Positions 22,481 through 34,500 of a DNA stretch of 64,000 nt are shown here, piece by piece; within the stretch, counting starts at the first letter, position 1, and each line of letters starts with the position of its first letter. This DNA is from Opisthocomus hoazin (taxonomy: Eukaryota > Chordata > Aves > Opisthocomiformes > Opisthocomidae). Made by a program: the position numbers and the translations under genes. Below the pieces are notes generated by a model. That model was given only the letters and a program-made list of their open reading frames with translations, searched no databases and was not told the origin of the DNA. The stretch covers positions 3,906,001 to 3,970,000 of the forward strand of contig NC_134426.1 of the NCBI RefSeq assembly GCF_030867145.1, read 5' to 3'.

Positions 22481-24589
22481 CAAAGATGTGTGACTACAGG
22501 CCGAAGGGAAAGAATTGCAGGCATGGGACAGAGTAGGACAATGTGCAGTAGAGATGGCTAAGGACTCTGATGGGGCAAAAAGTTTCAACAAGACCGAGGA
22601 CTTTGTCCCCTTTGCCATGGCAATTACCTCTATCACCGATTCCTACCAGGAGAAACTTTCTTTTGAGGCTCTAAGCGGTGTTTCATCCTCGCGTCTTCTT
22701 AGGGAGGCTGAGAGGTTTCGCAGATTTTTCCTACGCTTGTCATTTCTCACCCACACATTCAGCTGTCCCCAAGAAGAGCCCTGAGCCATGTGTGAGGGGC
22801 AGGGTCTGCCTTCCCAGGGCCTGGGGCTCAGCCCTTGGCCTTTCTGCTTCATAAAGCAGGCCAAGGGTTTTCTCAGCATTGCAGCCACCTGCACAGTGCC
22901 TCTGCCTACCTTCAATCGTGGCCTCCAATTCTCTGCTCTAAGGAGTCCCTGGGGAGGCTTTGTCAGTAATGGACCGCAGTGGGGCCAATCAATGCTTCCA
23001 GGTACTTTCAGTTTTGCTTCTGCCTTCCTGAGCATTTTTTTTCATTTCCTCTCAGCATCTGAGGTTCATGGACTCAACACCAAATACCCCATGGGAGTCA
23101 TTAAAATACAGAAAGTGCCAAGTTAACAAGCTCCTGTAAATTTCTTCAATTCTTCAAGACTAGCAGGAGCTTTTTCACAGTATAGATAAGGAGGAAGATG
23201 TTATACTGTGCCTAATAAAAATATTGTTTTTATTTTAAGGGATGTTTTTAAGTGCTCTTCAGTTTACAGAATTAGTGGTAGAAACATTGTTCAAGTGATA
23301 TTGTTCCAGGGTGTCTTCTCAGGAGGGCTGGACAGGTAGGAGAAGCAGTCCCTTGACATCTGACACTCTATGGACAACTTTGCTCCTCACCTCCCCAACC
23401 TCAACATTTCTCTCATCGGCCACCTGGGACTTGTGTCACTGCTCTTTGCGTCAGGCTCCTTCACTCGTCTCTGCAACCGGATGTTACAGCTCCATTGCAC
23501 CATCTCCCACCTTCTCTCCACAGAGAGCTGGCTGCACACACGAACAGCAGGAGTTTTCCTATTTGCAAGAAAACTAATTAAAACATAATCAAGTTCCATA
23601 AACAAAACACTCTCTGCAATGACATGGCAATTACAATCTACATCTAATGAGGTTGCCTTCCTATAAGACATAATCCTATGAAAAATATTGTAGCTAGGTA
23701 GAGGAAAAAAAATAGTCATAAACATAATTAGAGAGTTGGCAAAGGAGACAATCAGACTACTGAAAGGCAGGTAAACTTTTAACTCCCTGATGTCAAAACA
23801 GCAGCTCGGTAGGTGACAGGAATCTGAATGCACAAAGAGTAAAGGGAGGAGAAAGCTGGAGAATAACGGAAAGGGCCTTTGTCTAGGCAGCCTGCATCTG
23901 AAAAAAATACTTTAGAAATAGTGAAGACAGGTGAAAATATATGAAAGTTTTGAGAAATTCAATACACCATTTCACAGGGAGAATAATGGTAATGAAGTGA
24001 TAGGGGGAGATTGACATTTCTTTGGAATATCCCTTTCAAAGCTTCCTGGCATTGGTCGAGGGCTCTTGTGAGTGAGGACAAGGCAATGTAGCGCCTGTTG
24101 TTGAAAGAGCTCAGAAAGTCAACCCAGGGAACCCCAGGCTGTACAAGGTCACTTTGGCATTTCTGTGCACCTAAAAAAGAACATGTCCAAAAGCAGTCAG
24201 CATGGATTGATGATGGATCAATCATGACTCTCAAACCTGATTGCCATCATGATGAAGTATCAGCATTTGTGCATGAGTAAAGAACAGTGGATGCCAATTT
24301 TTGACCCTTCTGACATGGTTTCCCTCAATGTTCTTTTTCCCAGGTTAGGCCATTACAGTCTGGATGGGTTGACAAAGAAATGGGTAAACAAACAGTTGGA
24401 TGATCATCTGAGAGAGCAGTGGTGAAGGAGGCATGCCCTACCTGGAGTTCACTGGGATGTACTTGGACACTGTGGGGCAGCAGAGGGAATTATCCTTGAC
24501 TCCTCATGGTTTTCTTCCCAAGCTCCACTTCACTCCTAACTCCTAACACCCAAGTGTCATAGGGAGGATGTGGAATGGGAGTGGCAGTC
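22481..24589. other. no gene; trace of old LINE
   Basis: No supported coding region. A plus-strand stretch at about 24,195-24,400 (HHDEVSAFVHE, a stop, then RTVDANF) resembles the CR1 reverse-transcriptase segment around [18 protein letters not shown] and is heavily mutated. The rest is unassigned. Confidence 0.35.
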
Positions 24590-24954
24590 AGTTCATAACA
24601 CTTTGTTTCTGAAATTCTCCATTGTGGCTCTTTCCCACTGGCCTCAGTTCTCCACAAACTGCTCCAGAGTGGATCCTTTCCACAGGGTACAGTCCTTCAG
24701 GAACAGGCTGTTCCAGCATGGGTCCCCCACAGGCCACAGGGCCTGCCAGAAAACCTGCACCTTCATGGGCTTCTCTCCATATGCAGTGGTTTCTGCCAGG
24801 ATCCTGCTCCACCGAGGTCCTCCATGGGCTGCAGCTCTCACTATCCTAAGGGATAAAGGCCAGCCCAACATTGCTTCTCTTCTGGACCAGACCACCAGAT
24901 GTCCTGGAGGATGGCTGTTTGCTGAGCCCATGGGAGTAAAGAAAACTCCATGCT
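24590..24954 (-). mobile_element. ERVL-type avian LTR fragment
   Basis: Minus-strand copy of the repeat at 33,694-34,500, recognised by its internal 30-45-bp units (GCTGGAGCAG, then TGAAGGACTG, then CCTGTGG). The family assignment to ERVL-type LTRs is from memory of avian repeats. Confidence 0.5.
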
Positions 24955-25433
24955 TGTAACACAACACTGTATTGCTATTGCTCATCCATGTTTGCCCAGT
25001 GTCAAGGCCTTCTCTGTTTCTCACTCTGCTCCCTTGTAACAAATATGTAGGCAGATGGAAAAAAGTTGAGAGGGGACACAGCCAGGACAGCTGATCCAAA
25101 CTACCCAGAGGGATATTCCATACCATATGACCTCATGCTCAGGAAGAAAAGCTTGGGACAGAGGAAGAAGGATGTGGAGGTTTTGATTGTTCAAGGATTC
25201 TGCTGCTCGGAGAGAGGCAGAGCATCTGTCTGCTTGTGGGACGTGGTGAAAGATGGTCTTTGTTTAACTTGGTGAGGCTTTTAAAATTTCTTCTCTTCAC
25301 CTATTAAACTGTTCTTCTCTTGAGCTGAAACTTTTCACACTTTATTTTTTCCTGTTCTCTGTCCTGTCCCACTGGGGAAGGGGAGGGAAGAGTGAGAAGG
25401 TGCTGGGCTATTGGCCAGAGTCACCCCACCACA
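24955..25433 (+). mobile_element. avian ERV LTR, second family
   Basis: Plus-strand LTR-like sequence including CAGCTGATCCAAACTACCC, ATTCCATACCATATGACCTC and CTCAGGAAGAAAAGC. It ends in CACCCCACCACA, the usual 3' terminus of this avian LTR group. Related to the fragment at 28,480-28,830. The left boundary is approximate. Confidence 0.55.
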
Positions 25434-26419
25434 GCAAGGAATTTGTTGATAACTGGGAAAGAGTTTGGTGCGGGGCCGCCAAGATGCTCAGAGGCTCAAG
25501 CACTTGTCTGGCAGGAGAAATTGAGGGCAAGGGTCTTCTTTAGCCTGAAGAGTGGAAGAGCTCAAGAATCTCATGACAGGCTTTCTGTCCCTGTGCAAAG
25601 TCTCCATGAAGATGGAGCCAGTCTTGTTACCATGGTGCTTGGCAGGAGGATTACAGACAATAGTAAGATGTGGAACAAAGAAAGATTCAGGATAGAGAAA
25701 AGGAAAGTATTGCTGTCCATGAGGGCATCCAACATACAAACATTTCAGTAAGTCTTCCAGAGATGTAGTGCCATCTCTGTCCTTGGAAGCTTTCCAGTCA
25801 CCACTGGATCAAGCCTTGAGCAATGTGGTCTGACTCCATAGCTGGCCCTAATGTGAATGCAAGGCCAGACCAGAGACCTCCTCCAGTCCCACGAAGGAGA
25901 TGGGAAACCTAAATGATACTGGGGTTCCTTCCTCTCTTGCTCTTCCCTTAAGAACACTAGTGAAAGTTCTCAGGTGACCCACGACCATGTAAGTAAGTCA
26001 GATATTAGTACAGTCAGACCAGCTGCAGTTTTCTTGTCCTGCTCCAGGCGGTGTTGCCCAGATGCCAGGCTGCTTGACAAGTATTCCCAAAAGAGTCCAA
26101 ATCAATTTCTTTACTTCCCCTTTCATTCCCTTTTCACTCTTCCTACCTCTCCAGTCCTCTTTAACCATTCTTATCCCCTCCTATGCAAAAAAATGCTGTC
26201 TTCTTTGCCATTTCCCAACTGAACCTGCATTTGATCATTTTGGACCCTCCGTTTACTGATGATTACAGCAGTGCTTTCCAGCTTGCTTAGAAACTCCATG
26301 AACACTAGTACTCTTTTCTTATCCCCAAAACTTATTTTACAGTAATGTTAGGAGCGCCATAACTCAGGAAGACCATTGGTACACATACTTTAAAAGCCAG
26401 ATTGTTGCAGGTCCTGTCC
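25434..26419. other. no gene; old CR1 trace
   Basis: The stretch at 25,740-25,960 resembles an ancient minus-strand CR1 3' end (CCTTGGAAGCTTTCCAGTC, then CTTGAGCAATGTGGTCTGA). No other feature. Confidence 0.35.
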
Positions 26420-26770
26420 ATGGGACCTTGACACACCTGGTGATTTGGCCAACAGGAACCTGAATGTTTAGAAGAAACAGAACAAGCCCATGTAGCAGAA
26501 TGGGGAAGGAACTGACTGGCAAAGGAGTGCCCTGAAGAGAAGGGCCTGGGCATCATGATAGCAGATGCCATAGCAGCCAGTGGGCCTCACATTTCAGAAT
26601 GAAATTGGAGAAACTGAAGAAGGTCCAGATGAGGTCTGCCAAGATGAAACGAGGGGGCCTAAAGTATGAACTGTGAGGAGAGTCTGAGGGAATTATGCAT
26701 CTCTGGCCTCCTGAAGGGGAGGCATGGGTTGCCGTGGTACGAGCCTACAGCTACCTGGAGAGTTGACTGA
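26420..26770 (+). mobile_element. ancient CR1-like LINE fragment
   Basis: Diverged plus-strand CR1 remnant (AAGAGAAGGGCCTGGGCAT, then GAGGTCTGCCAAGATGAAAC, then GAGAGTCTGAGGGAATTATG). All frames are broken. Confidence 0.4.
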
Positions 26771-26807
26771 GCCAAGCTCTCCTCTATAGTGGCAAGTGAT
26801 CGTCGGA

Positions 26808-26944
26808 ATCATAGGAATCATAGAATCATAGGTTGGAAAAGACCTCTAAGATCATCAAGTCCAACCATCTGCCCAATACCACCATGCTTAGTAAATCATA
26901 TCCCAAAGTGCCGTATCTACAGGTTTTTTGAACACCTCAAAACA
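26808..26944 (-). mobile_element. CR1 LINE 3' end
   Basis: A short, 5'-truncated minus-strand CR1 with an ATTCTATGATTCC tail at 26,808, followed by TCTAAGATCATCAAGTCCAA. Same subfamily as the copy at 47,446. It borders an opposite-strand piece that forms a fold-back. Confidence 0.8.
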
Positions 26945-26984
26945 CAACGTGTAGATATGGCACTTTGGGATATGGTTTAGTAAG
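26886..26984. repeat. CR1-derived inverted repeat
   Basis: 26,886-26,920 (CTTAGTAAATCATATCCC onward) is the reverse complement, with about three mismatches, of 26,951-26,984 (GTAGATATGGCACTTTGGGA onward). A loop of about 30 nt separates the arms. Both arms are the same CR1 3' segment in opposite orientation. Confidence 0.75.
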
Positions 26985-26990
26985 ATATGA

Positions 26991-28189
26991 CAGAAGCAAC
27001 AGCCACAAAGTGCTTCTTGGGAGCTTTAGGCTGAGCTTTAAGCAAAATCAAATGGACTAGGAGGAGCATTGCTGTGATCTCTACCTTTGGATCTCTTCAC
27101 ATTTCATCTCCACAATGTCACAGTGAGACTGGAGGCTGCCCTAGAGACCCCCAACAGTCTCTTTCCCACCAGCCCTTCCATGAGCCTGTGCTTTCCTACA
27201 CGTTCTGCCAGAAGAGATGAAGCTGGAGATGCGGACCTCTACATTATAGGACAACTCAGGGTGGAGTGGAGCTCAGAAGGTCTCAACTCCAGTGCCCAGT
27301 TCAAAGAGAGGCCAGCTCTGAGGTCAGACCAGCTTACACAGTAAGTGTTAGCACCCACAGAGAGAGTTTACACATGAAGCACGCATCTAAGCCTCCAGTA
27401 CAGAAATGGAGATGATGCATTTGACCAGCTCCCTGAACACAGCTATTGGTACATCAGGCCTCTTGAAATTCCTGGGAACATCCACCTTCTACAAGCTTCC
27501 TCAGATGTCTTCCCACAGTTGGGTTGCTTTAGGCTGGAACAGAATTGAAAGTAAGGCTCTAACTTGGGTACTCTCAACTTCATTGCTAAAAGACAGTGAA
27601 GTGGAAGGGGCTCTTGTGGATGATTGAAGGCCTTCGAGAAAGGAGCTGAAGTTAAGAGTCTGGAACTAGCATGGCCTTTAGATCACTTCTCATGTGATGT
27701 CTTTCTTCTAAACTTTCAATCACTGGCACCCAGAAACCTCACCTGTTCCTCTCCTCCCAAAACCTCACCAAGTGGTGGGAAAAAAGGAATCAGAAAGGCC
27801 CTAGGCCTCTGTGAATCAGCTGGGGTCTGGCACTTGGAGGGCCACAGCGTCATTTGCTTGTATAAGTGATCAAGAATGAGCTGGGAAGCGAGTCCGCAAG
27901 CCCAAGTCAACGAAGTCCATGTGCAGGCAAAGCTGTGTCTATGGCTGTGTTTGGAGACCAGTACACATACAGCATAGATAAAGCTATGGCTGCAACTCCG
28001 GCTTGCACTAAGACAGTCTCCTGGGCCTATGGAACAGAGGAGTGGGTGGAATCCCCAGGTGAGGCTGCTCAGGGGCAAGAAGGCCTATGGATGTTCTCAG
28101 GGCCCTGACACTGCACCCATGGGACCCCACTTGCCAGTGCCCTCAATAGGACAAACTCTCATTGCCTGATGTCCAGGGTCTGATCTCTG
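26991..28189. other. no gene seen
   Basis: Unique-looking sequence with short open frames only, no recognised domain and no clear repeat. Confidence 0.4.
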
Positions 28190-28479
28190 CTACTCTCCTT
28201 CCCCACCTACCTGGGGATCTGAGACATCACAACTTCATGGTCACTATGGTCAAGGCTGACACTAGTCTTTACACCCCTGGCCAGCTCATCCTCTGTTGGG
28301 ACTGACCGGTGCAGATGAATATCATGGCGGATGGCCTGTTGCGCAGCTGTGCTCAGAACTTTTGTACAAACACCACTAGAAACCACATGGACTGTTTTCT
28401 TCCTCCTGTCTCACTTGGCCGGTGAATACTTGGGAGACTGAGGAGTGCCCCATCAGAGCCAGGTACTGGGATTCACAGA
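28190..28479 (-). mobile_element. old CR1 endonuclease-region fragment
   Basis: CTTCATGGTCACTATGGTCA, then AAGGCTGACACTAG, then GCCAGCTCATCCTC corresponds, on the minus strand, to the end of the CR1 endonuclease domain, as at 46,530-46,680 and 59,340-59,440. It is highly diverged. Confidence 0.4.
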
Positions 28480-28830
28480 TTTTTTCAGGACATTTAAATA
28501 AGACATTGTTCACTCCTCAGCCTGGACCTGGCTGGGATGCAGTTAGTTCTCTTCACAGCAGGCCATATGGTGATCTGCTTTGGATTTGTAACTAAACTGA
28601 TAACACACCAGTGTTTTGGACACTGCTGAGCAGTCCTCACAGAGCATGAAAGCCTCCTTTTCCTCACACTCTGCCTGCCCAGCAAGTAGACTGGAGGTAC
28701 AGAAGGAGTTAGCAAGGGAACAGCTGGGACAGCTCACCCCAAATGACCAAAGGAATATGAAGGATTGTTGGGGCCTGGAGCACATTATGGACAGCAAAGT
28801 TTGCGAGAGATGGGTTTTTGAGAAATCCAC
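28480..28830 (+). mobile_element. avian ERV LTR fragment, second family
   Basis: Diverged plus-strand LTR: GGCTGGGATGCAGTTAGTTC, then CACACCAGTGTTTTGGACAC, then TGCTGAGCAGT, then GGGACAGCTCACCCCAAATG. Same family as 24,955-25,433. No terminal repeats or target duplication were found. Confidence 0.55.
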
Positions 28831-30075
28831 CAGAGACCAACACTGAGCCCTGCGGGAGAGTGGGGTGACCATGCATCAAAGGTCCCTCCTCAAAATGGCA
28901 CAGACCAGGGCCCTCTCTTCTGCATCTTTTCCATCAGCACCCTGCTCTGTTCCCCCACCCTGCACACTCACACAGCTCAGCTCTACACTGGCACTTTCCT
29001 CTCCCAGGCACTTCCCAGCTCAGCCCAGTCTCTCCCCAGCTCTGCCCGCCTCCCCTACCCTCTCCCAGCCCAGCAGAGCCGCCCAGTCTGTGCTGGGCCC
29101 ATGGCAGTACACACTGGCGGGTGCTGCAGAGCTCGGGACAGTCAACCCACAGCCCCAGCCCCTCTGAAGGGCACAGCATGTCCTGGAGAGCAGAGAAGGG
29201 TGTTCAGAATCCCCATCAGCCCCACCGATTGTGTTGGCCTCAAGGGCATGAGGAAACAGAAGCTAGGCACTCTCTGGCTCTCCTAAATTCATATGGTGGG
29301 TGGTCCCCAACCCTGACTGAATTTGCCCTCTCCTCTGCTCCCACCAGCCCCACTTCCCAGGACAGCAGTAGAATCTTGGCCCTGGGGGTCCTCAGGCAGC
29401 TCCCACATCTCTCTAGGACCTCTTCCTGTGACTGCTGTGTTCCCAATGACGCCCATGGCACTGCAGAGTCCTCCTTCATGGGTATGCCAATTTAGTGCTT
29501 TACATTTCATGAACTTCACCTTTGACAGCGTTTCATCTTCTGAGTCTCCATCTATTCAACCAGGGCACGTGGTGAGTCCACATGCTCTTCTATCCTCACC
29601 CCTCCAAATTAGATTCCAGAGAGTTCAGTATATGCCATCAGTCCTGTCACAGAGGAGGAAACCTGAGGAGATAATGGAGAGCTCATGGACCATCTCCCCT
29701 GTCATTGGACAAGAAGAAGAGAGCTTTGGAATCCAGAACCCTTGGTCCAGTGTAAAACAAATGTAAAAGGATCTTAACCTCAAAACCATTGATAACCCAA
29801 AGAGAACAGACTCTTTAAAAGACCCATTCCTTGGATGTTTTCTTGGAAGCTACATTTAAGGAAGAGCCCAACCTTCAGGCACTGCACCCAAGAGATCCCA
29901 GTCTATTGAAGCACTGCTATCTGACAGGCCACATCTGACAGAGTGTTGTGCAAGAGTCAGATACAACAGGATCAAGCCCAAAGACAAGGAATATAAACCC
30001 AGAAAATTATCTATAAGCAGGATTGACAGAAGAGAAAACAGCAGACCTGTGGCCTGAAATGAACCCTGGGAAATG
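28831..30075. other. GC-rich pocket and 3' flank of OR pseudogene
   Basis: 28,880-29,180 is C-rich without CpG islands or a gene. 29,840-29,945 (AACCTTCAGGCACTGC) is homologous to 34,880-34,935, the equivalent 3' flank of the OR at 35,452, so the OR duplication unit includes this flank. Confidence 0.4.
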
Positions 30076-30754
30076 TTAGTGTTGGTGAAACAGGATCCAT
30101 TGGGTGAGTTTCCTTAGAGCATCCTTGAGCTCCCGGTTCCTTATGCTGTAGATGAGGGTGTTCAATGCTTGAGGAATCATTGAGTAGAGAAGGGATACCA
30201 CCACATCTAAGGATGGGGAGGACATGGAGGGGGGTTTCAGGCAAGCAAATGTGCCAGTGCTGGTAAACAGGGAGATCATGGCCAGGTGAGGGAAACACGT
30301 GGAAAAGGCTTTGTGCCGTCCCTGCTCAGAGGGGACACAAGCTCTGCTTCCCAGGAGGGTTCCCGTAGTGCAGGGGTCTGCAGATGGCAACATAGCTGTC
30401 ATAGGTCATGATGGAGAGGAGAAAGTACTAAGCGGAGATCAACAAAACGATAAAAAAGACTTGTGCAGCACATCCCAAGTAGGAGATGGCCCTTCTGTCC
30501 CAGAGGGAGTTGGCCATGGCTTTGGGGAGAATGGTGGAGATGCAGCCAAGGTCAAGGAAGGAGAGGTTGAGTAGGAAGAAGTACACGGGGGTGTGGAGGT
30601 GGTGGTCACAGGCTATGACAGTGATGATGAGGCTGTTGCTGAGGAGGGCAGCCAGGTAGATGGCCAGGAAGAGCCAGATGGTCAAGAGCTGCAGCTCCTG
30701 TGTGTCTGCCAATGCCAGGAGGAGGAACTGGGTGATGGAGCTGCTGTTGGACAT
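30076..30754 (-). pseudogene. olfactory receptor pseudogene, family 14-like
   Basis: From ATG at 30,754 the minus strand encodes a normal OR start (MSNSSSITQFLLLALADT) through TM1-TM3 to LLISA. TAG at 30,428-30,430 then replaces a conserved acidic codon. The frame continues with a degraded DRY region (MTYDSYVAICRPLHY), an extra A before the LLGSRACV segment (a frameshift), and a missing internal block of about 86 codons joining RACV to PSEQGRHKAFSTC. The loss removes TM4, the second extracellular loop and TM5. TM6 and TM7 (TLIYSIRNRELKDALRK) and the final TAA at 30,076 remain. An OR needs all seven helices, so this copy cannot work. A splice-acceptor-like CTCTAGAACAG precedes the start, as in the intact paralogue. 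Confidence 0.9.
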
Positions 30755-31035
30755 TTGCTACCTCTGAGCACAGGGACCTGTTCTAGAGGAAAAAGACAGT
30801 GACAAAATTGGGTGAGACTTCTCAGAGCAAAGCCAGACAATTTCTCACAATATTGCTCCCCTCTCTTAATATTCCTCCCCTCCCATAACCCCCCGCCTCT
30901 GTTCCAGTTCATCTCCTTTCTCTGGTTCCTGCTGTCTTGAGTGTCTAATGATTAGCAGGACTGTGGGCTCCCAAGGAGTCAGCTCTTCCCTCCTGCAGTG
31001 GCTAGAGGGATGCTGGTTTGTGACAGCTCCAATAT
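30755..31035 (-). other. 5' flank of OR pseudogene
   Basis: Homologous to the flank of the OR at 35,452. The unit at 30,970-31,010 (GGAGTCAGCTCTTCCCTCC) matches 36,598-36,625. The homology ends where a CR1 inserted at 31,036. Confidence 0.6.
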
Positions 31036-33284
31036 TCATAGAATCATAGAATCATAGAATGTTAGGGGTTGGCAGGGACCTCTGTGGGTCATCTAGTCCA
31101 ACCCTCCCGCCGAAGCAGGGTCACCTACAGTAGACTGTGGAGGACCTTGTCCAGGGGGGTCTTGAATATCTCCATAGAATGAGACTCCATGGCCTCCCTG
31201 GGCAGCCTGGTCCACTGTTCCGTCACCCTCAGGGTGAACAAGTTCTTCCTCATGTTCAGACGGAACTTCCTGTGCCTCAGTTTGTGCCCATTGCCCCTTG
31301 TCCTGTCACTGGGCACCACTAAAAACAGTCTGACCCCGTCCTGCTGTCACCCAAACTTAAAGATATTTACAGGCATTTATAAGGTCCCCTCGCAGCCTTC
31401 TCTTCTTCAGGCTGAACAAGCCCAGCTCCCTCAGCCTTTCCTCATAGGAGAGATGCTACAGTCCCCTCACCATCCTCGTAGCCATCCACTGGACTCTCTC
31501 CAGTAGCTTCTCATCTTTCTTGAAGTGGGGAGCCCAGAACTGAACAGAGTACTCCAGATGGGGCCTCACTAGGGCAGTGTAGAGGGGAAGGAGAACCTCC
31601 CTCAACCTGCTGGCCACACTCTGCTTAATGCACCCCAGGATCTCATTGGCTTTCTTTGCAGCCAGGGCACATTGCTGGCTCACGGTCAACCTATCGTCCA
31701 CCAGGACACCCAGATCCCTCTCCACAGAGCTGCTCTCCAACAGGTCCACCCCGAGCCTGTACTGATGCATGGGGTTGCTCCTCCCCAGGTGCAGGACCCT
31801 GCACTTGCCCTTGTTGAAGTTCATTATGTTCCTCTCTGCCCAACTTCCCAGCCTGTCCAGGTCACGCTGAATGGCAGCACAGCCTTCTGGTGTATCTATC
31901 ACTCCTCCCAGTTTGGTGTCATCAGCAAACTTGCTGAGGGTACGTTCTAACTCTTCATCCAGGTCGTTGATGAAGAAATTGAACAAGACTGGGCCCAGTA
32001 CTGACCCCTGGGGGACACCACTAGTTATCGGCCTCCAACTAGACTCAGCGCCGCTGATGAAAACCCTGTGAGTTCTGCCATTCAGCCAGCTCCACTTCAC
32101 CAACCACTCATCCAGCCCACACTTCCTGAGCTTCCCTAGGAGGATATTATGGGAGACAGTGTCAAAAGCCTTGCTGAAGTGAAGGTAGACAACATCCACG
32201 GCTCTCCCTTCATCTACCCAGCCAGTCACACCATCGTAGAAAGCTACCAGATTGGTCAAGCATGATACCCTCTTGGTGAATCCATGCTGACTATTCCTGA
32301 TAACCTTCTTTTCCTGCACTTGCTTGATGATGACCTCTAGAATGAGTTGCTCCATCATGTTTCCCGGGATGGAGGTGAGGCAGATTGGCCTGTAGTTCCT
32401 TGGGTCCTTCTTCTTGCCCTTTTTGAAAATTGGAGTGACATTGGCTTTTCTCCTGTCCTCGGGCCCCTCTCCTGTCCTCCAGGACCTCTCAAAGATGATG
32501 GAGAGTGGCTCAGCAATGACATCCGCCAGCTCCCTCAGCACTCGTGGGTGCATTCCATCGGGGCCCATGGATTTGTGGACATCCAGATTGCTTAAGCAAT
32601 CTCTCACGCAGTCCTCCTCAACCAAGGGAAGGTCATCCTCTCTGTAGGCTTCATCTCTTGCCTCCAGGGCCTGGGATTCCTGAGGGCCTGCCTTGGCACT
32701 GAAGACTGAAGCAAAGAAGGCATTCAGTAGCTCTGCCTTCTCCGCAACCTCTGTCACCAGGACACCTGAGTTCCTCCACCACTTGCATCAGAAAGTTATC
32801 ATTATGCTCTGCAGGAACCTCCTGCATTGCGCGTGCCTGGCTGTGTGGTCTTCCCAGCTGATGTCAGGGTGGTTGAAGTCCCCCAAGAGAACCAGGGCCT
32901 GTGACTGTGAGGCTGCCTGCAGCTGCTTGTAGAAGGCCTCATCAACTTCCTCCTCCTGGTCAGGTGGCCTGTAGTGCACACCCACAATAACGTTACCGAT
33001 ATGAGCCTGTCCCTTAATTCTAAAGCATAAGCTCTCAACTCCTTCTTCATCTGTCCCCAGGCAAAGCTCAATACATTCCAGTTTCTCCCTCACATACAAA
33101 GCAACTCCACCACCTCTCCTTGTTGGCCTGTCTTCTCTAAAGAGTCCATAGCCATCCATGACAGCATGCCAGTCAGGCAAGTCGTCCCAGCATTTTCCTG
33201 TGATGGCCACCAGGTCTTAGCTGTCAGCACGTATCCGTCCTGCTGTATAACGGCTTCCAGTTCCTCCTGTTTATTGCCCATGCT
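31036..33284 (-). mobile_element. CR1 LINE, long copy with endonuclease and RT
   Basis: Minus-strand CR1 of about 2.25 kb. The endonuclease part lies at 33,284-32,788 (GDFNHPDISWEDHTA; PTRRGGGVALYV). A 433-codon reverse-transcriptase frame lies at 32,757-31,456 with [14 protein letters not shown] and the catalytic FADDTKLGG. The C-terminal region ([19 protein letters not shown]) is in another frame, and an ATTCTATG tail lies at 31,036. The end of the endonuclease and the linker to the RT are missing (internal deletion near 32,760-32,790). The element lacks ORF1 and cannot move itself. It abuts an opposite-strand CR1 at its 5' end. Confidence 0.95.
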
Positions 33285-33693
33285 ACGTGCGTTGGTTATG
33301 AGGAGCGGCTGAGGGAACTGAGGTTGTTTATTCTGGAGAAGAGGAAGCTGAGGGGAGACCTTATGGCTCTCCACAACTACCTGAAACGAGGTTGTAGTGA
33401 GGCTGATGTTCGTCTCTTCTCCCAAGTAACTTGCAATAGGATGAGAGGCAATGGACTTAAGTTACATCAGGGGAGGTTTAGATTGGATATTAGTCAAAAA
33501 TTTCTTTACTGAAAGAGTGGTCAGGCAGTGGAACAGACTGCCCAGAGAAGTGGTGGAGTCCCCGTCCCTGGAGGTGTTCAAAAAATGTCTGGATGTGGCA
33601 CTTTGTGATATGATTTAGTAGCCATGGTGGTGTTGAGTTGACAGTTGCACTTGATCTTAGAGGTCTTTTCCAGCCTTAATTATTCTGTGATAC
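33285..33693 (+). mobile_element. CR1 LINE 3' end, different subfamily
   Basis: Plus-strand 5'-truncated CR1: GAGGAGCGGCTGAGGGAACT, then GATTGGATATTAGTCAAAAA, then CAGACTGCCCAGAGAAGTGG. It ends in TTATTCTGTGATAC. Its sequence differs from the neighbour at 31,036, so the two are separate insertions placed head to head. Confidence 0.88.
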
Positions 33694-34500
33694 CCCTGAG
33701 TCCCATGGTGAAGAGCATGGTGATGCAGGCTGTCCCCTCTGTAGTCCACAGTGGTCCACAGTGGAGCAGATAATCATCTGCAGCCAGGGAGGACCTCACC
33801 CTGGAGCAGGAGGCTGTGACCCCGTGGAGAGCCTGTGCTGGAGCAGGCTTGTGGCAGGACCTGTGGCCTCATGGAAAGAAGAGCCCATGCCAGAGTGGAT
33901 TTTCTGGCAGGACTTGTGACCCTATGGGGGGGCCCACGCTGGAGCAGCCTGTTTTTGAAGGACTGCACCCCATGGAAGGGACCCACACTGGAGCAGTTCG
34001 TGAAGAACTGCAGCCTGTGGGAAGGACCCACATTTCAGAAGTTCATGGAAGACTGTCTCCCATGAGAGGGTCCTCATGCTGGAGTAGGGAAGAGTGTGAG
34101 GAGTCCTCCCCCTGAGGAGGAAGGAGCGGCAGAGACAACATGTGCTGAACTGACTGCAACTCCACTCCCTGTTCCCCTGCACTGCTTGGGGGAAGGAAGT
34201 AGAGACCCTGGGAGTGAAGCTGAGCCCAGGTAGAAGGAAGGGGTGAGGGGAAGGTGCTTTTTAGATTGGTTCTTATTTCTCTTTACCTTACTCTGACTTG
34301 GTTGGTAAGAAATGAAATAAATTTCACCAAGTCGAGTCTGTTTTGCCCATGACGGTAACTGCTGAGTGATCTGCCTGTCCTTATCTTGACCCATAAGGCC
34401 TTTTTCTACTTTTATCCCCCTGTCCAGCTGAGGAGAGGGATTGATAGTGTGGTTTGGTGGGCACCTGGTGCCCCTCCACATGCCCCCAGGAATAGCTGAA
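33694..34500 (+). mobile_element. ERVL-type avian LTR, 3' portion
   Basis: Contains a run of 30-45-bp related units (GCTGGAGCAG, then GACCTGTGGC, then AAGGACTGCACCCC), then GAAGAGTGTGAGGAGTCCTC, then TAAGAAATGAAATAAATTTC, a likely poly(A)-signal region, then GTTTTGCCCATGACGGTAAC. It ends near GGTGGGCACCTGG. This fits the long avian ERVL-type LTR known to me. The 5' portion of the same family is at 39,848-40,145. Confidence 0.6.

Noticed and set aside
31456-32757. 433-codon reverse-transcriptase frame as a host gene
   Set aside because: It is CR1 ORF2, with CR1 flanks and the CR1 3' tail; listed as a mobile element.
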